This document shows positions 23,280-34,594 of a DNA stretch of 64,000 bases, piece after piece (the stretch's first letter is position 1; every line of letters begins with the position of its first letter). The stretch lies in the NCBI GenBank assembly GCA_963576725.1, contig OY755239.1, positions 58,001,453 through 58,065,452 of the forward strand, read 5' to 3'. The position numbers and the translations under genes were made by a program. The stretch is from Azorinus chamasolen. Lineage: Eukaryota; Mollusca; Bivalvia; Cardiida; Solecurtidae. The notes below the pieces were generated by a model. That model was not told the origin of the DNA. It did not search any database and saw only the letters and a program-made list of their open reading frames with translations.

Positions 23280-25093
23280 ATACCAATAATTAGACCTCGT
23301 GTTAATGGACACATGCGACAGTATGTACTGAATACCAGTACTACTGATACTTAATAGAAATCGATTAATGGAAATGTTTTACATTTTATATGCCATTGTA
23401 TGTTCATTACAATGACCCTATCTGAATGGTCCGGTCACTTTTTAAGAGGTCTCTGTGACAAATATGTAAGTAACAACACATTACGCTTATGCGGTTGATT
23501 ATCACATTTTATCAATAATACATTACACAGAAGTAAAACAACATTGGCAATGTGTTTTGCTACATTGTCGTTATTGTTAGTATAATGAAAAAACACTAAA
23601 TATGTAAACCTCTACTCATGTCTCATTGTACATACTCATTACCGTTTGTTTATCGCCATGGCACTACATTTGTATTACCTGGAGGGAGGGCATTATATAA
23701 TATTGCAAAAACGTGTAGCCCAATCGAATGCATATCATTACATGCAATAAATACATGTATTTTTAAAATAAGCTTAGTAAAACAACATGTGTTTCGTTTC
23801 ATTTTCTTTTTTCTGAAATCGATCGTTTTAAACATTTCAAAACAATCACTTATATTCCACGTATAATTGTTTTCATAATTTAATGTCAAGCATGTATTTC
23901 AGCATGATTATCATTTAAGACATTTGAAGGCGAGCGTTGCTACATTTCTTGCACGTTAAGGTTTCACCGTAATAGTTGCACCTGTTTACATCTCATTTTG
24001 TGATAACATATGTTACCGGGTTGTTATATACGTTTTCAATTGTTATGTTCCCTTTCTAGGCATACCATGTATTACATTACATTTGTTGACAGCATATTTA
24101 ATAGTGCAATCCTGTGTGATACTTACAGTAGTAGTACAACAACAACTATGATTCTCCGTTTGATACTTTATTATCGGTACTTGGTGCTCTATATGAGATC
24201 TGGCAGCGGTGTCATCTACTTCTGAAGACAGTCTGTCGCGAACCGCACGACCTGCGCGACCCCCACTACCTTATCATGATGTTCGAGTCATTTTTATAAC
24301 CGTTCGTAAACCCGGAAATCCGATCATTTGCATACTGTCTAGGCATATCTTACGCAGATCTTAGAGTTTGGCAAATACTTTCGACCAATCATCAAGCCGG
24401 ATATTTGAAAAATATGCCCGATTTAATTGTTAAAAGTTCGAGAGTTGGCGAGACTTTCATTCTTAATGCACTTAGAGTTCGAGATTTCATTACGACGCAC
24501 TGCGCATGCAAGGAATTTGAACAAAGACCCGCCCAGTCTCGTGTTACCTTTAAATGGCCGTTTTCGTTTGTACAATGAAAACTATTTTCGTTTGTATAAT
24601 AAAAAAGTAACAAGACGAATATATAGTTCATACGCAACAATATTGAACACATTTAACCATAGCATGCGTACATAATACACAAAATCAGGCACAGCTTGCT
24701 GAAATGTGTTAGTTACATAATGATAACCCATTGTCTTTCCATCATTGTTTCTAGCTCTGTTGACGTTACCTTACATCAGTTTTTAGAAGCGTTCAGTATT
24801 GACCTTTAGGATTACACGGCGTTTCCTCAATCTATCAGCCACAGGGTGCTGATATTAAATAACTGACGACGGAGTCTCCTTCTAAAAATCTATCTTTAAC
24901 ATAAATTTAAACGAAAAATCTTACTCGAAACTATTCAATTCAAAATCAACGTGACTTTCTGTTTCCATAACAACCAATGAAAGGGAGGAAACACGACCTA
25001 AATTGCATATTTGTAAATCATACTACGAGTGTTTGTGCGGGCTGTCAAATATGACAGAGTGACGTAGTAATAGGGCGTGCCAAACTCTAAGTT
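23280..25093. other. No recognisable feature
   Basis: About 1.8 kb. The stretch 24225-24560 has somewhat more CpG (CTGCGCGACC, CGCACTGCGCATGC) but no exon or promoter could be argued for. Confidence 0.35.
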
Positions 25094-25195
25094 AGTTAGT
25101 GTTTATTAAGAGAGAATTTAACGATTAAGAAGCCGCGCGAGCTACGCTCGCACTGGCTTCTTAATCGTTAATTTCTCTCTTAATAAACACTAACT
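25094..25195. repeat. Near-perfect 41 bp inverted repeat with CG-rich loop
   Basis: Arm 25094-25134 pairs with 25155-25195 over 41 bases with one T.T mismatch (25117 against 25172). The loop CGCGAGCTACGCTCGC can itself pair. No other copy in the window, no TTAA at either border. Confidence 0.9.
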
Positions 25196-25420
25196 ATTAC
25201 TAAGTGCATTAGATAGGTATTTCCTTAACCCGGTCGCAGCCTTTAACTTGAAGCCAAGTTACAATATATCTCACCTTTGCAATTTATTCACGATGCTTGA
25301 TTACGGGTCTAACGTATACGTACCATCGAATACATATTTCACGATGACTGTAGTGAATGTATGTACATGTATATAAGATGTAATAAACGTAATGTAAATC
25401 CACTTGAAGTCAACCGTTTG

Positions 25421-25623
25421 TTTAGCCCTTACTTCGCAGTAAGAAATAATGGCTACTCAAACTCGGATCTGGTGCAACTTCCTATTTGGGATTACTGCCG
25501 ATTTGGAAAAAGAAACTATTGACTGAGTGTAAAACAGCTTGGATCCTGATGAGACGCCGCCTCATCTGGATCCAAGCTGTTTGCAAATGCGTGTCTGGTT
25601 ACAGGTAGCGGGGTAAGGGTTAA
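25421..25623 (+). mobile_element. TTAA-G MITE, best copy
   Basis: Starts near TTTAGCCCTTACTTCGCAGT, has CGGATCTGGTGCAACTTCC, then the stem GGATCCTGATGAG / CTCATCTGGATCC around a short loop, then AGCTGTTTGCAAATGCGTG, ending GGGTAAGGGTTAA. T25547 faces T25567 in the stem. Confidence 0.85.
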
Positions 25624-26158
25624 AACTATTTTTATACTAACACCGGTGTACAGCTATTGTTCCTATTAATTAATCCCGACGATTAATGACATTGTTGTCA
25701 GACTAGAAACCTTAAACAATGCCAAGATTGCTGTCAGTGCTGTGCTTAAGAGTAAGGAACATAAAAATGGAAACATTTGCATTTTATCTCAGCACAAGGA
25801 GTGAAAGATATTGCATTCTCCAGAAAGAGTGTTTCCGATCTCGTCAGAGAGATAGGAACATGTCCAATATGATACCGACTGCTGACGTAGTTTAACCTGG
25901 TGCAGTATAGCCTAATTATCCTACGCATTGGGACAATAATTTCCCTTGTCAATTTGTTCGAGAGACTGAATAATTCCATTTGCTACCATTTTGGTAAGTT
26001 AAACATTAAATTAGACTGACATCGTAGTATATGGCGTAGCTCCTTACCGAACGGCCTCATCAGGAGTTGTTTGAACTGGATTTGCACTGTTTGCCCGATT
26101 TTGTCCTTCCGATTGTTATGGTTATTAGGGTAGGTTAACCTTATTCCCCATGCATACG
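25624..26158. other. No recognisable feature
   Basis: A 77-codon minus frame (25746-25979) has no motif. Confidence 0.4.
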
Positions 26159-26250
26159 CTTTTTCACATCTTTGCAAACAGTGCAGACCCATATTAGAGT
26201 GCTCCTGTATGAGCCGTCCGATGAGGGTCTGTTTTCGGTGCTTATAAAAT
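26159..26250. mobile_element. TTAA-group hairpin core, orphan
   Basis: TTTGCAAACAGTGCAGACCC, GAGTGCTCCTGTATGAGCCG and TCCGATGAGGGTCTG form a decayed GACCC-type stem; termini are not found. Confidence 0.5.
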
Positions 26251-26799
26251 TATAATATATCGGACTCTAAAGGGATATGATGGTACATACTCAGGTATCT
26301 CTGATGATAACTGCAATGTCAATGCCAACTTCAAATATAGAGTTTGTATTTCAACTAATACTAACATTACATCATCTGCATTTCTCCCATGCTCATCGCC
26401 CATTTAAATTAGTCAGTAGACCTATCGGTGCTTGAGAGAGAGGTGGTGTGTTCGATCTGCTGTCTGAAAACACATGTATCAAATTATTTTAAGTGGAACC
26501 ACTGACTCTATTACATCTCAATATTTGAGGGTACTTGTAACGATAAGGTGTACGTGCGTACGTGCATGCGTTGAGTTCCCATCTTTCATTAATGCTTAGT
26601 GATTGATGTCAAAGGTCTAGTGAACCTAACGAGTGCAATTCGTCATCATAAATACAACGATGAATCACTTTAAATAAAGTTTAATATATTAAAGTTTAAT
26701 ATGTTTAAATGTACAGTGTAACCAACGGAATTTTGTAATTAATATGCAGATGAGTCGACTCAAGTTTAGTTTTTGAATTTATACAATCAATACATTTAA
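26251..26799. other. No recognisable feature
   Basis: Contains GTACGTGCGTACGTGCATGC-like alternating sequence near 26550; nothing else noted. Confidence 0.35.
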
Positions 26800-27013
26800 T
26801 TAACCTTTAGCCTGCTATGGACGGATGAGTGTTTACCTATGCAAACAGTTTGGATCAAGATGAGACGCCGAGTAAATCGGCGTCTCATCAGGATCCAAAC
26901 TATTTGACACCCTGAATGCACTTTGGTAGACAAATTGTTTATAGCTTGAATTTTGAAAATGTAGTAGGTGAAAAATTCTGTAAAAATAATTTGCTCAGCA
27001 GGATAAAGGTTAA
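26800..27013 (+). mobile_element. TTAA-C MITE, full length (214 bp)
   Basis: TTAACCTTTAGCCTGCTATG at the left and GCTCAGCAGGATAAAGGTTAA at the right end (last 19-20 bases diagnostic). The stem is GATGAGACGCCGA / TCGGCGTCTCATC and its apex differs from the GCTCC type. A26858 faces A26890. Confidence 0.9.
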
Positions 27014-27226
27014 TTAATTGTTAGCCTGCTGAGCAAATGTGTATTACTGAATTTCCACTCTCGACATTTTCAAAATTGCATTTATAATCAGTGTGTCTAC
27101 CAATATTCATCCAGGGTGTCAAATAGTTTAGATCCTGGTGGGATGGGGAACGGCCCGTCGCCTCATCAAAATTTATACTATTTGCATAGGTAATCAGTCT
27201 TTCGCCCACAGCAGGCTAAATGTTAA
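27014..27226 (-). mobile_element. TTAA-C MITE, inverted neighbour (213 bp)
   Basis: Begins directly after the previous copy at a TTAATTAA junction, in opposite orientation: GTTAGCCTGCTGAGCAAAT at the left, AGCAGGCTAAATGTTAA at the right. The core is weakened (CTGGTGGGATGGGGAACGG). Confidence 0.88.
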
Positions 27227-28068
27227 ATGTCATAACTGTATGATCATGTTTGCTAGAAATATGAAGAGGACGAATGCTAGCAAATTTGTTCATTGGCATC
27301 GGACCTTATTTCAATATTGGATTCATGAAAATGTTTGTTTGCTCTTTTTCTAAATTTCCTTTCATTCAAACGATTTTGTATTCCCTATTGCAATTACATG
27401 TAGTTTATTTTAAACAATAGGTGAATTGTTTACCGAATGTCCAGATTCATTTCGGAATAAAGAATACATTTCCAAAAATCAATATATTTGTAAAATGTAA
27501 ATCCGCCTTCGGATCTCTTCGACTTCTTATTACAATGGGAAGCAGTTGTAGTCCATGGCGAACCCTGTGGGAAATATATCTGCTAATAATGTTCACAGCA
27601 AACCAAATGAGAAAGATGTAATGTATTTGCAAACAATGCATAATAAACTTAAATAACAGGTAGTGAAGGACCAAATATCAGGAACATTTGATTAGTTACC
27701 AGAAATTGTGTAACACAATCTATTATCAATAGCAATTATTCAGAATTAAGTATAGGTTGGTCAGATCTTCTTTTTAGTACTCCCCCAAAGGACATCAAGG
27801 GGAGGGTTCTATACCCATTCGACATCGGATAGAGACTATTGGATAGCCAACTGTCAGTTTGTGTATCTGCCGTTCTGTCCGCCAGCCCTTCCTCTTTTCG
27901 GACTTTACTTTTGATGTATAATGCCCGTTGGCTATTTTGACATCTATCGGTAATGATAATAACTATTATTATTTTGACTTATTCGAATGTATTTGTCTTA
28001 GCTTTATCTATTATTTTCAACGTATATATTCTTGAGAGACACATCTTTAGATAAATTGTGTTAGAGCA
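27227..28068. other. No recognisable feature
   Basis: Overlapping short frames at 27421-27674 on both strands, none convincing. Confidence 0.4.
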
Positions 28069-28392
28069 TACAACTGAACTTCGATATATCGAATTCGGAT
28101 AACTCGTACTTCGAAATTACTAAAGTAAGTAAATGTTCGGTCCCTTCAAAATTTACAATACAGAATATTTCTAAATTTATCACTACGCATATATGCACAT
28201 GTGCCAGCTTAATCCAGGTCGAAAGTAATGCTGGAAGCTCCTAATTGGAACTTTCAGCATTACCTTAAATCTACATTAAGCTGTGAACTTGAGAAATTGT
28301 TCAGATTAAAAAACCGGATGACTCGAACCTCTGTTATCTCGGTGAAATTACCATGGTTCATTGAACTTCGAAAAAAATAAGGTCCAACTGTA
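28069..28392. mobile_element. TA-2 MITE (324 bp)
   Basis: TACAACTGAACTTCGATATA at the left, GTCCAACTGTA at the right, both TA-bounded. The centre is damaged: GGAAGCTCCTAATTGGAACT replaces the palindromic apex, followed by CTACATTAAGCTGTGAAC. Confidence 0.85.
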
Positions 28393-28708
28393 TATGCAAA
28401 TGTATTTTTATTAAATATTTCTAATCCAAATCTAAGTTAAACAACAGAACAACATGTTGCATTTCTTACACAACGCACATGTCAGTTCTACTTCTAAGAG
28501 ACAGACAGTGGAAATATTAATTTGGTTGCCATGAGTATTTCAGTGGTAGCAGCTCTAATAGCGACATAATGGCAAGCTTGATTACCCTGACATCTCCGTG
28601 GAAATAATTGTTTCCGTCACAGATATTTTACCTGGAATAAACCGAGCTCAACATGTTTTACTAATAGATATATATGGCCCATACACTTATATTCATTTCA
28701 ACTTTGAA
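28393..28708. other. No recognisable feature
   Basis: Nothing recognised between the TA-2 and TTAA-E remnants. Confidence 0.35.
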
Positions 28709-28876
28709 ATCAGGGTCTGCTCAGTTTGTTTATGATATAATATAGACATAGTTCTGCAGTTTCTGCAATGGCCAAAAATGTTAAAATGTGTTAATGAGTA
28801 ATTTTTACGATTAATCTAGTTAATAGTCACAAGGTCATTATGTCTTATATGAATATTCATGGAGTAAAGTGTTAAA
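28709..28876 (-). mobile_element. TTAA-E MITE, half copy
   Basis: ATCAGGGTCTGCTCAGTTTG, TTATGATATAATATAGACAT and TTCTGCAATGGCCAAAAATG, ending ATATTCATGGAGTAAAGTG, TTAA. The left half is absent. Confidence 0.65.
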
Positions 28877-28929
28877 AAATAATTGGTATTATCCAACAAC
28901 ACACTGAAAAATACATGAGGGAATTATCC

Positions 28930-29045
28930 TTAACCTTTAGCCTGCTGAGCAAACTATTTTTATAGAACGTATCATCTACTACATTTTCAAACATCTACCT
29001 ATATTTAGTAAGTCTACCAAAATACACACATTCTTTGAGGCGTCT
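28930..29045 (-). mobile_element. TTAA-C MITE, half copy
   Basis: TTAACCTTTAGCCTGCTGAG is the right terminus reversed, followed by CTACTACATTTTCAAAC and GTCTACCAAAATACA. It stops before the core. Confidence 0.7.
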
Positions 29046-29156
29046 GTGACATTATTAAATGAAGTTGAAAAACAAATCACACAAATGAAAAGGTAGTAAA
29101 GTCAAGCAGGTAAAAGCACGCACAAGACGCAAGATTAACAAAATACCTATAATAGG

Positions 29157-29244
29157 TAACACACACACACAACCGTGAACGCACACAGACATACACACAC
29201 ACACGCACGTACGTACGCACACATGTACACACATATACACACAA
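29157..29244 (+). repeat. Imperfect (CA)n microsatellite
   Basis: CA/CG-alternating tract with interruptions. The two overlapping Cys/Val-rich minus-strand frames at 29055-29307 are products of this repeat. Confidence 0.9.
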
Positions 29245-29698
29245 GATAGAGATTTCAAACACCAACAAACGTACAATTACAAAGAAACAAAGGCACCTGA
29301 CAAACATAAACGTATGGGTGACAAAGAGGGTACTGCATTTGAATAGTCAATGGCAAAACCACCACTAACAGAATATGAACGTTCATGTGCATTGACATAC
29401 ATGACAACTGAAACAAGTCCTTGTTTAGACAAATGTTACAATATATTCTGAAATAAAACCTATTTTAGTGACTCTGAAACAGTTATTATTCTTTAAGGAA
29501 AGTATCACCAGCGGCGAGACAGACATAAAGTTTATATATTAGGAAACATCGTGACTCAATACACCTATGGTGATATTGTGAAGAGACATAATTCTATGTA
29601 ACGGATCGTAAATTGTAGCTGTATAGGTGTTTTGGGTTTAGATCCTATTAAACTAAAACAACTGCTAGTGTTATGTCCCAAACAATGTTGTATCTATC
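29245..29698. other. No recognisable feature
   Basis: Nothing recognised. Confidence 0.35.
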
Positions 29699-29936
29699 TT
29701 AACTCTTTTTCCATAAATACGCTTTTCTACACCTTTTCAAATAGAATAGACACATATCAGACGACGCATGTTGAAACCGCAAGACCATGGTCTGCTCTGT
29801 TTGCTTATGAAATAATATACACCTGAGACTAAAATTTCTGTGTTGATCAAAACCTCCTGAATTCAGGTATGATTATGAAAATCAGCTAATAAATTTTAAT
29901 AATGACGCCATTATTTCTCTAAAGGTAAATGGTTAA
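29699..29936 (-). mobile_element. TTAA-E MITE, diverged
   Basis: TTAACTCTTTTTCCATAAAT, CGCTTTTCTACACCTTTTC and ATAGAATAGACACATATCAG, with right-hand GTCTGCTCTGTTTGCTTATG, closing AAATGGTTAA. The core has lost pairing. Confidence 0.75.
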
Positions 29937-29950
29937 GCGAGGTATACCAG

Positions 29951-30164
29951 TTAACCTTTAGCCTGCTATGGACGGATGAGTGAATACCTATGCAAACAAT
30001 TTTGATCCAGATGAGACGCCGAGTAACTCGGCGTCTCATCAGGATCCAAACTGTTTGACACCCTGATTGCATTTTGGTAGACACATAAAGTATAGCTTGA
30101 ATTTCGAAAATGTAGTAGGCCAAAATTTCTGTAAAAATAATTTGCTCAGCAGACTAAAGGTTAA
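29951..30164 (+). mobile_element. TTAA-C MITE, full length (214 bp)
   Basis: TTAACCTTTAGCCTGCTATG at the left, CAGACTAAAGGTTAA at the right. The stem is GATGAGACGCCGAG / CTCGGCGTCTCATC with loop TAA; A30009 faces A30041. Only 14 bp separate it from the preceding TTAA-E copy. Confidence 0.93.
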
Positions 30165-30353
30165 ACTCTACACCAGCATATGATTATCTTGCATGAACAC
30201 CCTCACATGAAATGTGACTGTCTTCCAAATGTCAGTTTGGACGAATATATTTTAGATACAAATGTAATATGTGGGTCTAAATGAGTTATAATGTATATAC
30301 ATGTATATATGTGGAAGTGCTTGAAAAGGTTATCTTGATATTATATTATACCT

Positions 30354-30527
30354 TTAACCCTTTCCCTCATAGGCTAATGTTAGATCCAACCTCGAATAAA
30401 TATACCGAAAAGGAGCATTAACTAGAGAAACGGACACTTTTAGAATTTTGTAGTTTGAAACCAAATGGTTTCAATAGGTGATTTTTACAGAGGCGTAGAA
30501 AGGCGTTTTAATGGAGGAAAGGGTTAA
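30354..30527 (+). mobile_element. TTAA-A MITE, hairpin deleted
   Basis: TTAACCCTTTCCCTCATAGG at the left, AAAGGGTTAA at the right, with AAATATACCGAAAAGGAGC between. The core shrinks to GAAACCAAATGGTTTC, so both arms except their bases are gone. Confidence 0.88.
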
Positions 30528-31223
30528 GTGATATTTAAATAATGAAATCAAACTATTTTCCACCACATGATTTTCTATAACCTCGTCGAGACTGAATTAT
30601 GGACGCATTCATAATGCGTATTGAGTGACGAACACCTTATGAAAAATATATGCTGACGTGAACCATTTATATTATGATCAGAGGGTTCACCCAGGAGTCT
30701 TCTGATATGTGGTATCACTATCTGATTATGTCGACAGATTAATTTGGTTAAACAGTTTCGTGTCGAAAGGCAATTTAATGTCCATACCGTAGACACAGAA
30801 CAGATAATCCCGCGTAAGTCCCTGGGATAAGTAGTATGTCCTGTACGCTGGTAGGTTTTACTTTATTTATAATCAAAAGAGAACATAGCTACCTCTAGAG
30901 GGACGTGGAATGTTGCCGATCGAAAGAACAGATGATTTATTGCACATTTCACGTTAAACAGTAAAGTAAGATGAAACAAACATACGACTCGTGACATCCG
31001 CTTCCCATCGGGATAAAGCATAAACAGGAAATTATATACAACATCCAAGTAAATTGAACTTTGCATCTAAAAATAAACACATATTGGACTGTATGTCTCA
31101 AATGCTCAGCAGTTTCTACATTTATTATGGAAGCAATATATGAGCAGTGTATACACGTCAGTATATGCACTTGCTGAGTACCATTAGCGAAATAAAACAT
31201 TAAGGAAAACTGAAATACACCTA
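30528..31223. other. No recognisable feature
   Basis: Frames of 67-94 codons on the minus strand (30863-31233) overlap and have no recognisable domain. Confidence 0.4.
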
Positions 31224-31412
31224 TACAGTACAATATGTCTTAAGCGACTATTCATCTATTGAATACAGTTTTAAAAAGCAGGTGGTTGCTTAATGCAGGG
31301 AAAAGTATAGGAGCTTTCTGCATTAATTTTGACATGCATTAAGCTACCACTTGCCTTATATGTCCATAATTATATATATATTTGATGGTCGCTTAAGACA
31401 AGGTATATTGTG
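31224..31412. mobile_element. TA-6 MITE, shortened
   Basis: TACAGTACAATATGTCTTAA at the left; GGTCGCTTAAGACAAGGTAT at the right. Stem GGTGGTTGCTTAATGCAGGG / CATGCATTAAGCTACCAC carries a T.T mismatch; one side of the inner arm is missing (AAAGTATAGGAGC). Confidence 0.78.
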
Positions 31413-31736
31413 ACCCTTCGCACATTGAATGCGACTTGTCTGCCATTTGTAAACATTTTTTATATAGATAATACACAGAGTCACTCCAAACTGATAGACA
31501 CTCGACTATTAATTTTTCAAAAGTTTCATTGCATCGGACGCAGTCGCCAGGGCACTAGAAGTCATACTCGAGTCACACTTTAAGGTGTTTGACGCTCAGC
31601 TATTAGTTTCTGAATATCTTGATCTTAGTCACAATTAGAACTAAATTCATATTGGAGCAGATATCATGTTTTACAGCAGCTGGTTAGTGTTAGAAAGGTC
31701 TACAGAAGCACAGCACGAATAAATGTTATACGTATA
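31413..31736. other. No recognisable feature
   Basis: Nothing recognised. Confidence 0.35.
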
Positions 31737-31924
31737 CAGAGGTCCAGATAAGATGCGAATATTTAAATATTTTCCAGAATAAATCCTCAATTTCTCCACC
31801 AAACCCTATATTATGACTGCTCTTTAGAATCGTCGAGGCGATTCTGAATAGCAGTCACACTATAGGGTTTGGTGAATAAAGCTTTGAGTTTAGTATTTGG
31901 ATACACACCTTATCTGTAGCTCTG
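31737..31924. mobile_element. X1 element (unclassified TIR family)
   Basis: CAGAGGTCCAGATAAGATGC at the left and CACACCTTATCTGTAGCTCTG-like right end (imperfect 21 bp inverted repeat). The central hairpin pairs ACCAAACCCTATA with TATAGGGTTTGGT and AGAATCG with CGATTCT. No clear target duplication; non-coding. Confidence 0.8.
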
Positions 31925-32312
31925 TGTGTAGGTATTATAAAACATGAATTTCCTACTGACATTATTTTACAACAGACATATAGCACTGAAAGAAAAATGC
32001 GTACGATATACAGGGGCGATGCACGCGTTGTTATGTATTACCTATAAATGCTTTTTTGTGCGAAATTATACGGCATCTATCTCCAGGAACACGAACACTG
32101 ATTGCTACCTCATGGGTGAACTTACTGTATAACATTGTTTTAATATAAATGGTAGCAGGGACTGAAATAGAAACAAGGTAGCCCCTAACAGACAATTACA
32201 AAATACTTTTTCAATGGAGCATTATTTCGTAAGACACTGTATTTATTAATGTTCAATAATTAATACTAGTACTCTGATTGCCATACGTATTCAGAGGCAC
32301 AACCTACTGGTT
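31925..32312. other. No recognisable feature
   Basis: A 62-codon frame at 31944-32132 shows no motif. Confidence 0.35.
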
Positions 32313-32499
32313 CCTAATAAATCGATACTTCGAAATTCAGTAATGAAAACTTTAAACACTTTTAGGCAGGTGGCTGCTTAATGCAGGGTGAATGTTAGGA
32401 GCTTTCTGGATGACTTTCACCCTGCATTAAGCTGCGACCTGTGTTAAAGATCAATATCGGTACGTCTTTGAGTGTTCGAATTATCGAGATTGTACTGCA
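32313..32499. mobile_element. TA-4 MITE, degenerate ends
   Basis: Ends resemble TACTTCGAAATTC and GTTCGAATTATCGAGATT. Stem GGCTGCTTAATGCAGGGTGA / CACCCTGCATTAAGCTGC with T32375 facing T32433. The apex half GTTAGGAGCTTTCTGGATGA is one-sided. Confidence 0.7.
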
Positions 32500-32647
32500 A
32501 TTAAATTTTCCATTTGACTAATATTCAATAAGACTGACATACTTGAAACTAGTGTAGACCAATATCAAACTATTGTCTGCCCGAATAATTAAGGTAATTG
32601 GAGTAATCAACCATCCTGTAATCAACCATTGTTGTAATGTCAACATC

Positions 32648-32897
32648 TTAACCCTTCGCTTGCTGTTCACGTCAATATACCTACCTGTAAATAGTGAAGA
32701 CCCAGATGAGACAGCTCCTGCAGGAGCTGTCTCATCAGGGTCTGCACTATTTACAAGTTGATTGTACAACCAGTGCACTCCACAACAGTGATTGCACAGC
32801 GAAATGCTTGTACACAGTGACGATTTATGTAATTATACAACTGGGCATTGGTAAAGAAGGAGAAATGTATTTTAAATTTCAGCTAGAGAAGGGTTAA
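32648..32897 (+). mobile_element. TTAA-B MITE, full length (250 bp)
   Basis: TTAACCCTTCGCTTGCTGTT at the left, CTAGAGAAGGGTTAA at the right. The stem is GTAAATAGTGAAGACCCAGA / AGGGTCTGCACTATTTAC with apex AGCTCCTGCAGGAGCT at 32713-32728; A32704 faces A32737. Frames on both strands through the stem read DPDETAPAGAVSSGS, an artefact of the palindrome. Confidence 0.95.
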
Positions 32898-33163
32898 TGG
32901 ACTCTCATGACCGAGTGGTATTATTATTGCACTTAATTTCCCGATTCCCAAATCGGCACTTCGGAATTTATAATGTGAGTTGCAGTCAACCTGTCTTGTG
33001 GTAGGCATGTAGCTCTACCTAAACATGTTTCTGTGCATGCGACAAAAACAGTAGTTTCCTGTTTTCATATACAGACATGTACTGGGGTCGTCCGTCATAT
33101 AATAATGTCGACCATGCGATTTCCAGCCTAGCATGCGAATTTTCCAGACAGTTGTTTCGTTGT

Positions 33164-33417
33164 TTAACCAATTACCTCATATGCTATTGTTAGATACATC
33201 TTTGAATAAATCTACCGAAAAGGAACATTAACTAGAGAAAAGGAAAATTTTAGAATTTTGTAGTTTGAAACCATTGTGATAAATAGAGCATTTGAAAACC
33301 ATTGTGATAAATAGAGCATTTGCTCCTATAGGAGCAAATGCTCTATTAATCACAATGGTTTCACAAAGTGACTTTTACAGAGTCGTCAAAATTCGTCAAT
33401 ATGAGGGGATGGGTTTA
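33164..33417 (+). mobile_element. TTAA-A MITE with duplicated arm
   Basis: Left TTAACCAATTACCTCATATG, right TATGAGGGGATGGGTTTA. The left arm piece ACCATTGTGATAAATAGAGC is present twice in tandem (near 33270 and 33298). Apex TGCTCCTATAGGAGCA at 33321-33336. Confidence 0.88.
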
Positions 33418-33679
33418 TACAGCTGCATTGTCTTCCTCACTAAATTCTATCAGATTTATCGTTTATATACATATTTATAACAACTTTAATACCAGAGAGA
33501 CTGCTGCCGCAGATGGCCTTAGTAACGGTTTATGGCGTAGGTTGTTTCTACAGTATGGTTGCACTGATTCATTAAAGTTCAATTCCTGAAACATTTTCAG
33601 AATCAGAATATTCTGTATTACATTTATTTTAATCGATATGGAAGACATTGTGTCTTTAGAAATTATTAGCAAAGAGAAC

Positions 33680-33905
33680 ATTAATATCCATGTAAGAAAT
33701 AATGGCATCATGCATATTAATCAGATTAATTCTTATAATAGCAAATGATACGTGAATGTTTGGCTGTAATAGAAACTCTAGAATCATATCTGTATTTCCA
33801 TATGCAAACAATGTATACCCTGATCAGACGGCTCCTTCAAATGCCGTTTCGATCTGTGTCTATTCTTTTTGTAAAGGTGTACAAAGGCGTATTTATAGAG
33901 TAAAT
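33680..33905 (+). mobile_element. TTAA-E MITE, diverged
   Basis: TAATATCCATGTAAGAAATA and ATGGCATCATGCATATTAAT lead to CAAACAATGTATACCCTGAT, CAGACGGCTCCTTCAAATGC and GATCTGTGTCTATTC. Termini are lost. Confidence 0.65.
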
Positions 33906-34183
33906 GATTCATGCCATTTAATATGCTCTTGCAATTTATAGCTGTTTTAAATGTTTCAGGTTACACCACTCAATGAATCGCTTTGTTCTTGTGTGTTCAG
34001 AGAATTCGTAGTGTCAAAACTTATAGCTGTATTTTATATCGAATTCGTTCCTAAGATACAAACATGCAACTCAGCTGTTTTCGTATGTATGGAAGCTGAT
34101 ACGGTACCTTTCTGCAGTATATGGCATCCACAATGATTATCGTCGGCGCTGACTATTAAACGCCTCTAATCATTAATGCTTAT

Positions 34184-34418
34184 ATTAAAACATTCCCTTC
34201 TATTGGCGTATTTTGACGCCTCTGTAAAAGTCATGTTTTGAAACCATTGTGATAAATAGAGCATTTGCTCCATAGGAGCAATTGCTTTATTTATCACATT
34301 GCTTTCAAAAATATATAATTCTAAATTGTTCCTTTTTCTACCAGATGCTATTTTTGGTAATACTATATTTATTCAAAGAGGTTGGGTCTGCAAGTAGTCT
34401 AGGAAGGAATGGGGTTAA
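34184..34418 (-). mobile_element. TTAA-A MITE
   Basis: The left side is TTAAAACATTCCCTTCTATT; the right side has AGTCTAGGAAGGAATGGGGTTAA (last 20 bases diagnostic). The stem TGTGATAAATAGAGCATTTG / CAATTGCTTTATTTATCAC is capped by TGCTCCATAGGAGCA. Ends at the TTAA that starts the next element. Confidence 0.85.
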
Positions 34419-34594
34419 TCTTTACCCCGCTGAAAAAAAATGTCTGCTCAAATTTCGATCTGTTCACGTATGACTATGACTGATTTGATTTCAGCTCTTG
34501 CGAAACTATTGAACGCATGTCAAACAGCTTGATTCATGAGATGCCCTGTTACTCGGCATTACATCTGGATTAAATACGTTTGCAAAACATTTAA
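34415..34594 (+). mobile_element. TTAA-G MITE filling the gap between two others
   Basis: Starts at the shared TTAA, runs CTTTACCCCGCTGAAAAAAA, AATTTCGATCTGTTC and GCGAAACTATTGAACGC, with core GATTCATGAGATGCCCTG / GGCATTACATCTGGATT, then CGTTTGCAAAACATTTAA. Its last TTAA is the first TTAA of the next TTAA-B copy. Confidence 0.75.

Noticed and set aside
24225..24560. CpG island or promoter
   Set aside because: CpG is only mildly raised, and no exon or initiator context could be supported.
29055..29307. Cys/Val-rich overlapping frames
   Set aside because: Direct products of the CA microsatellite.
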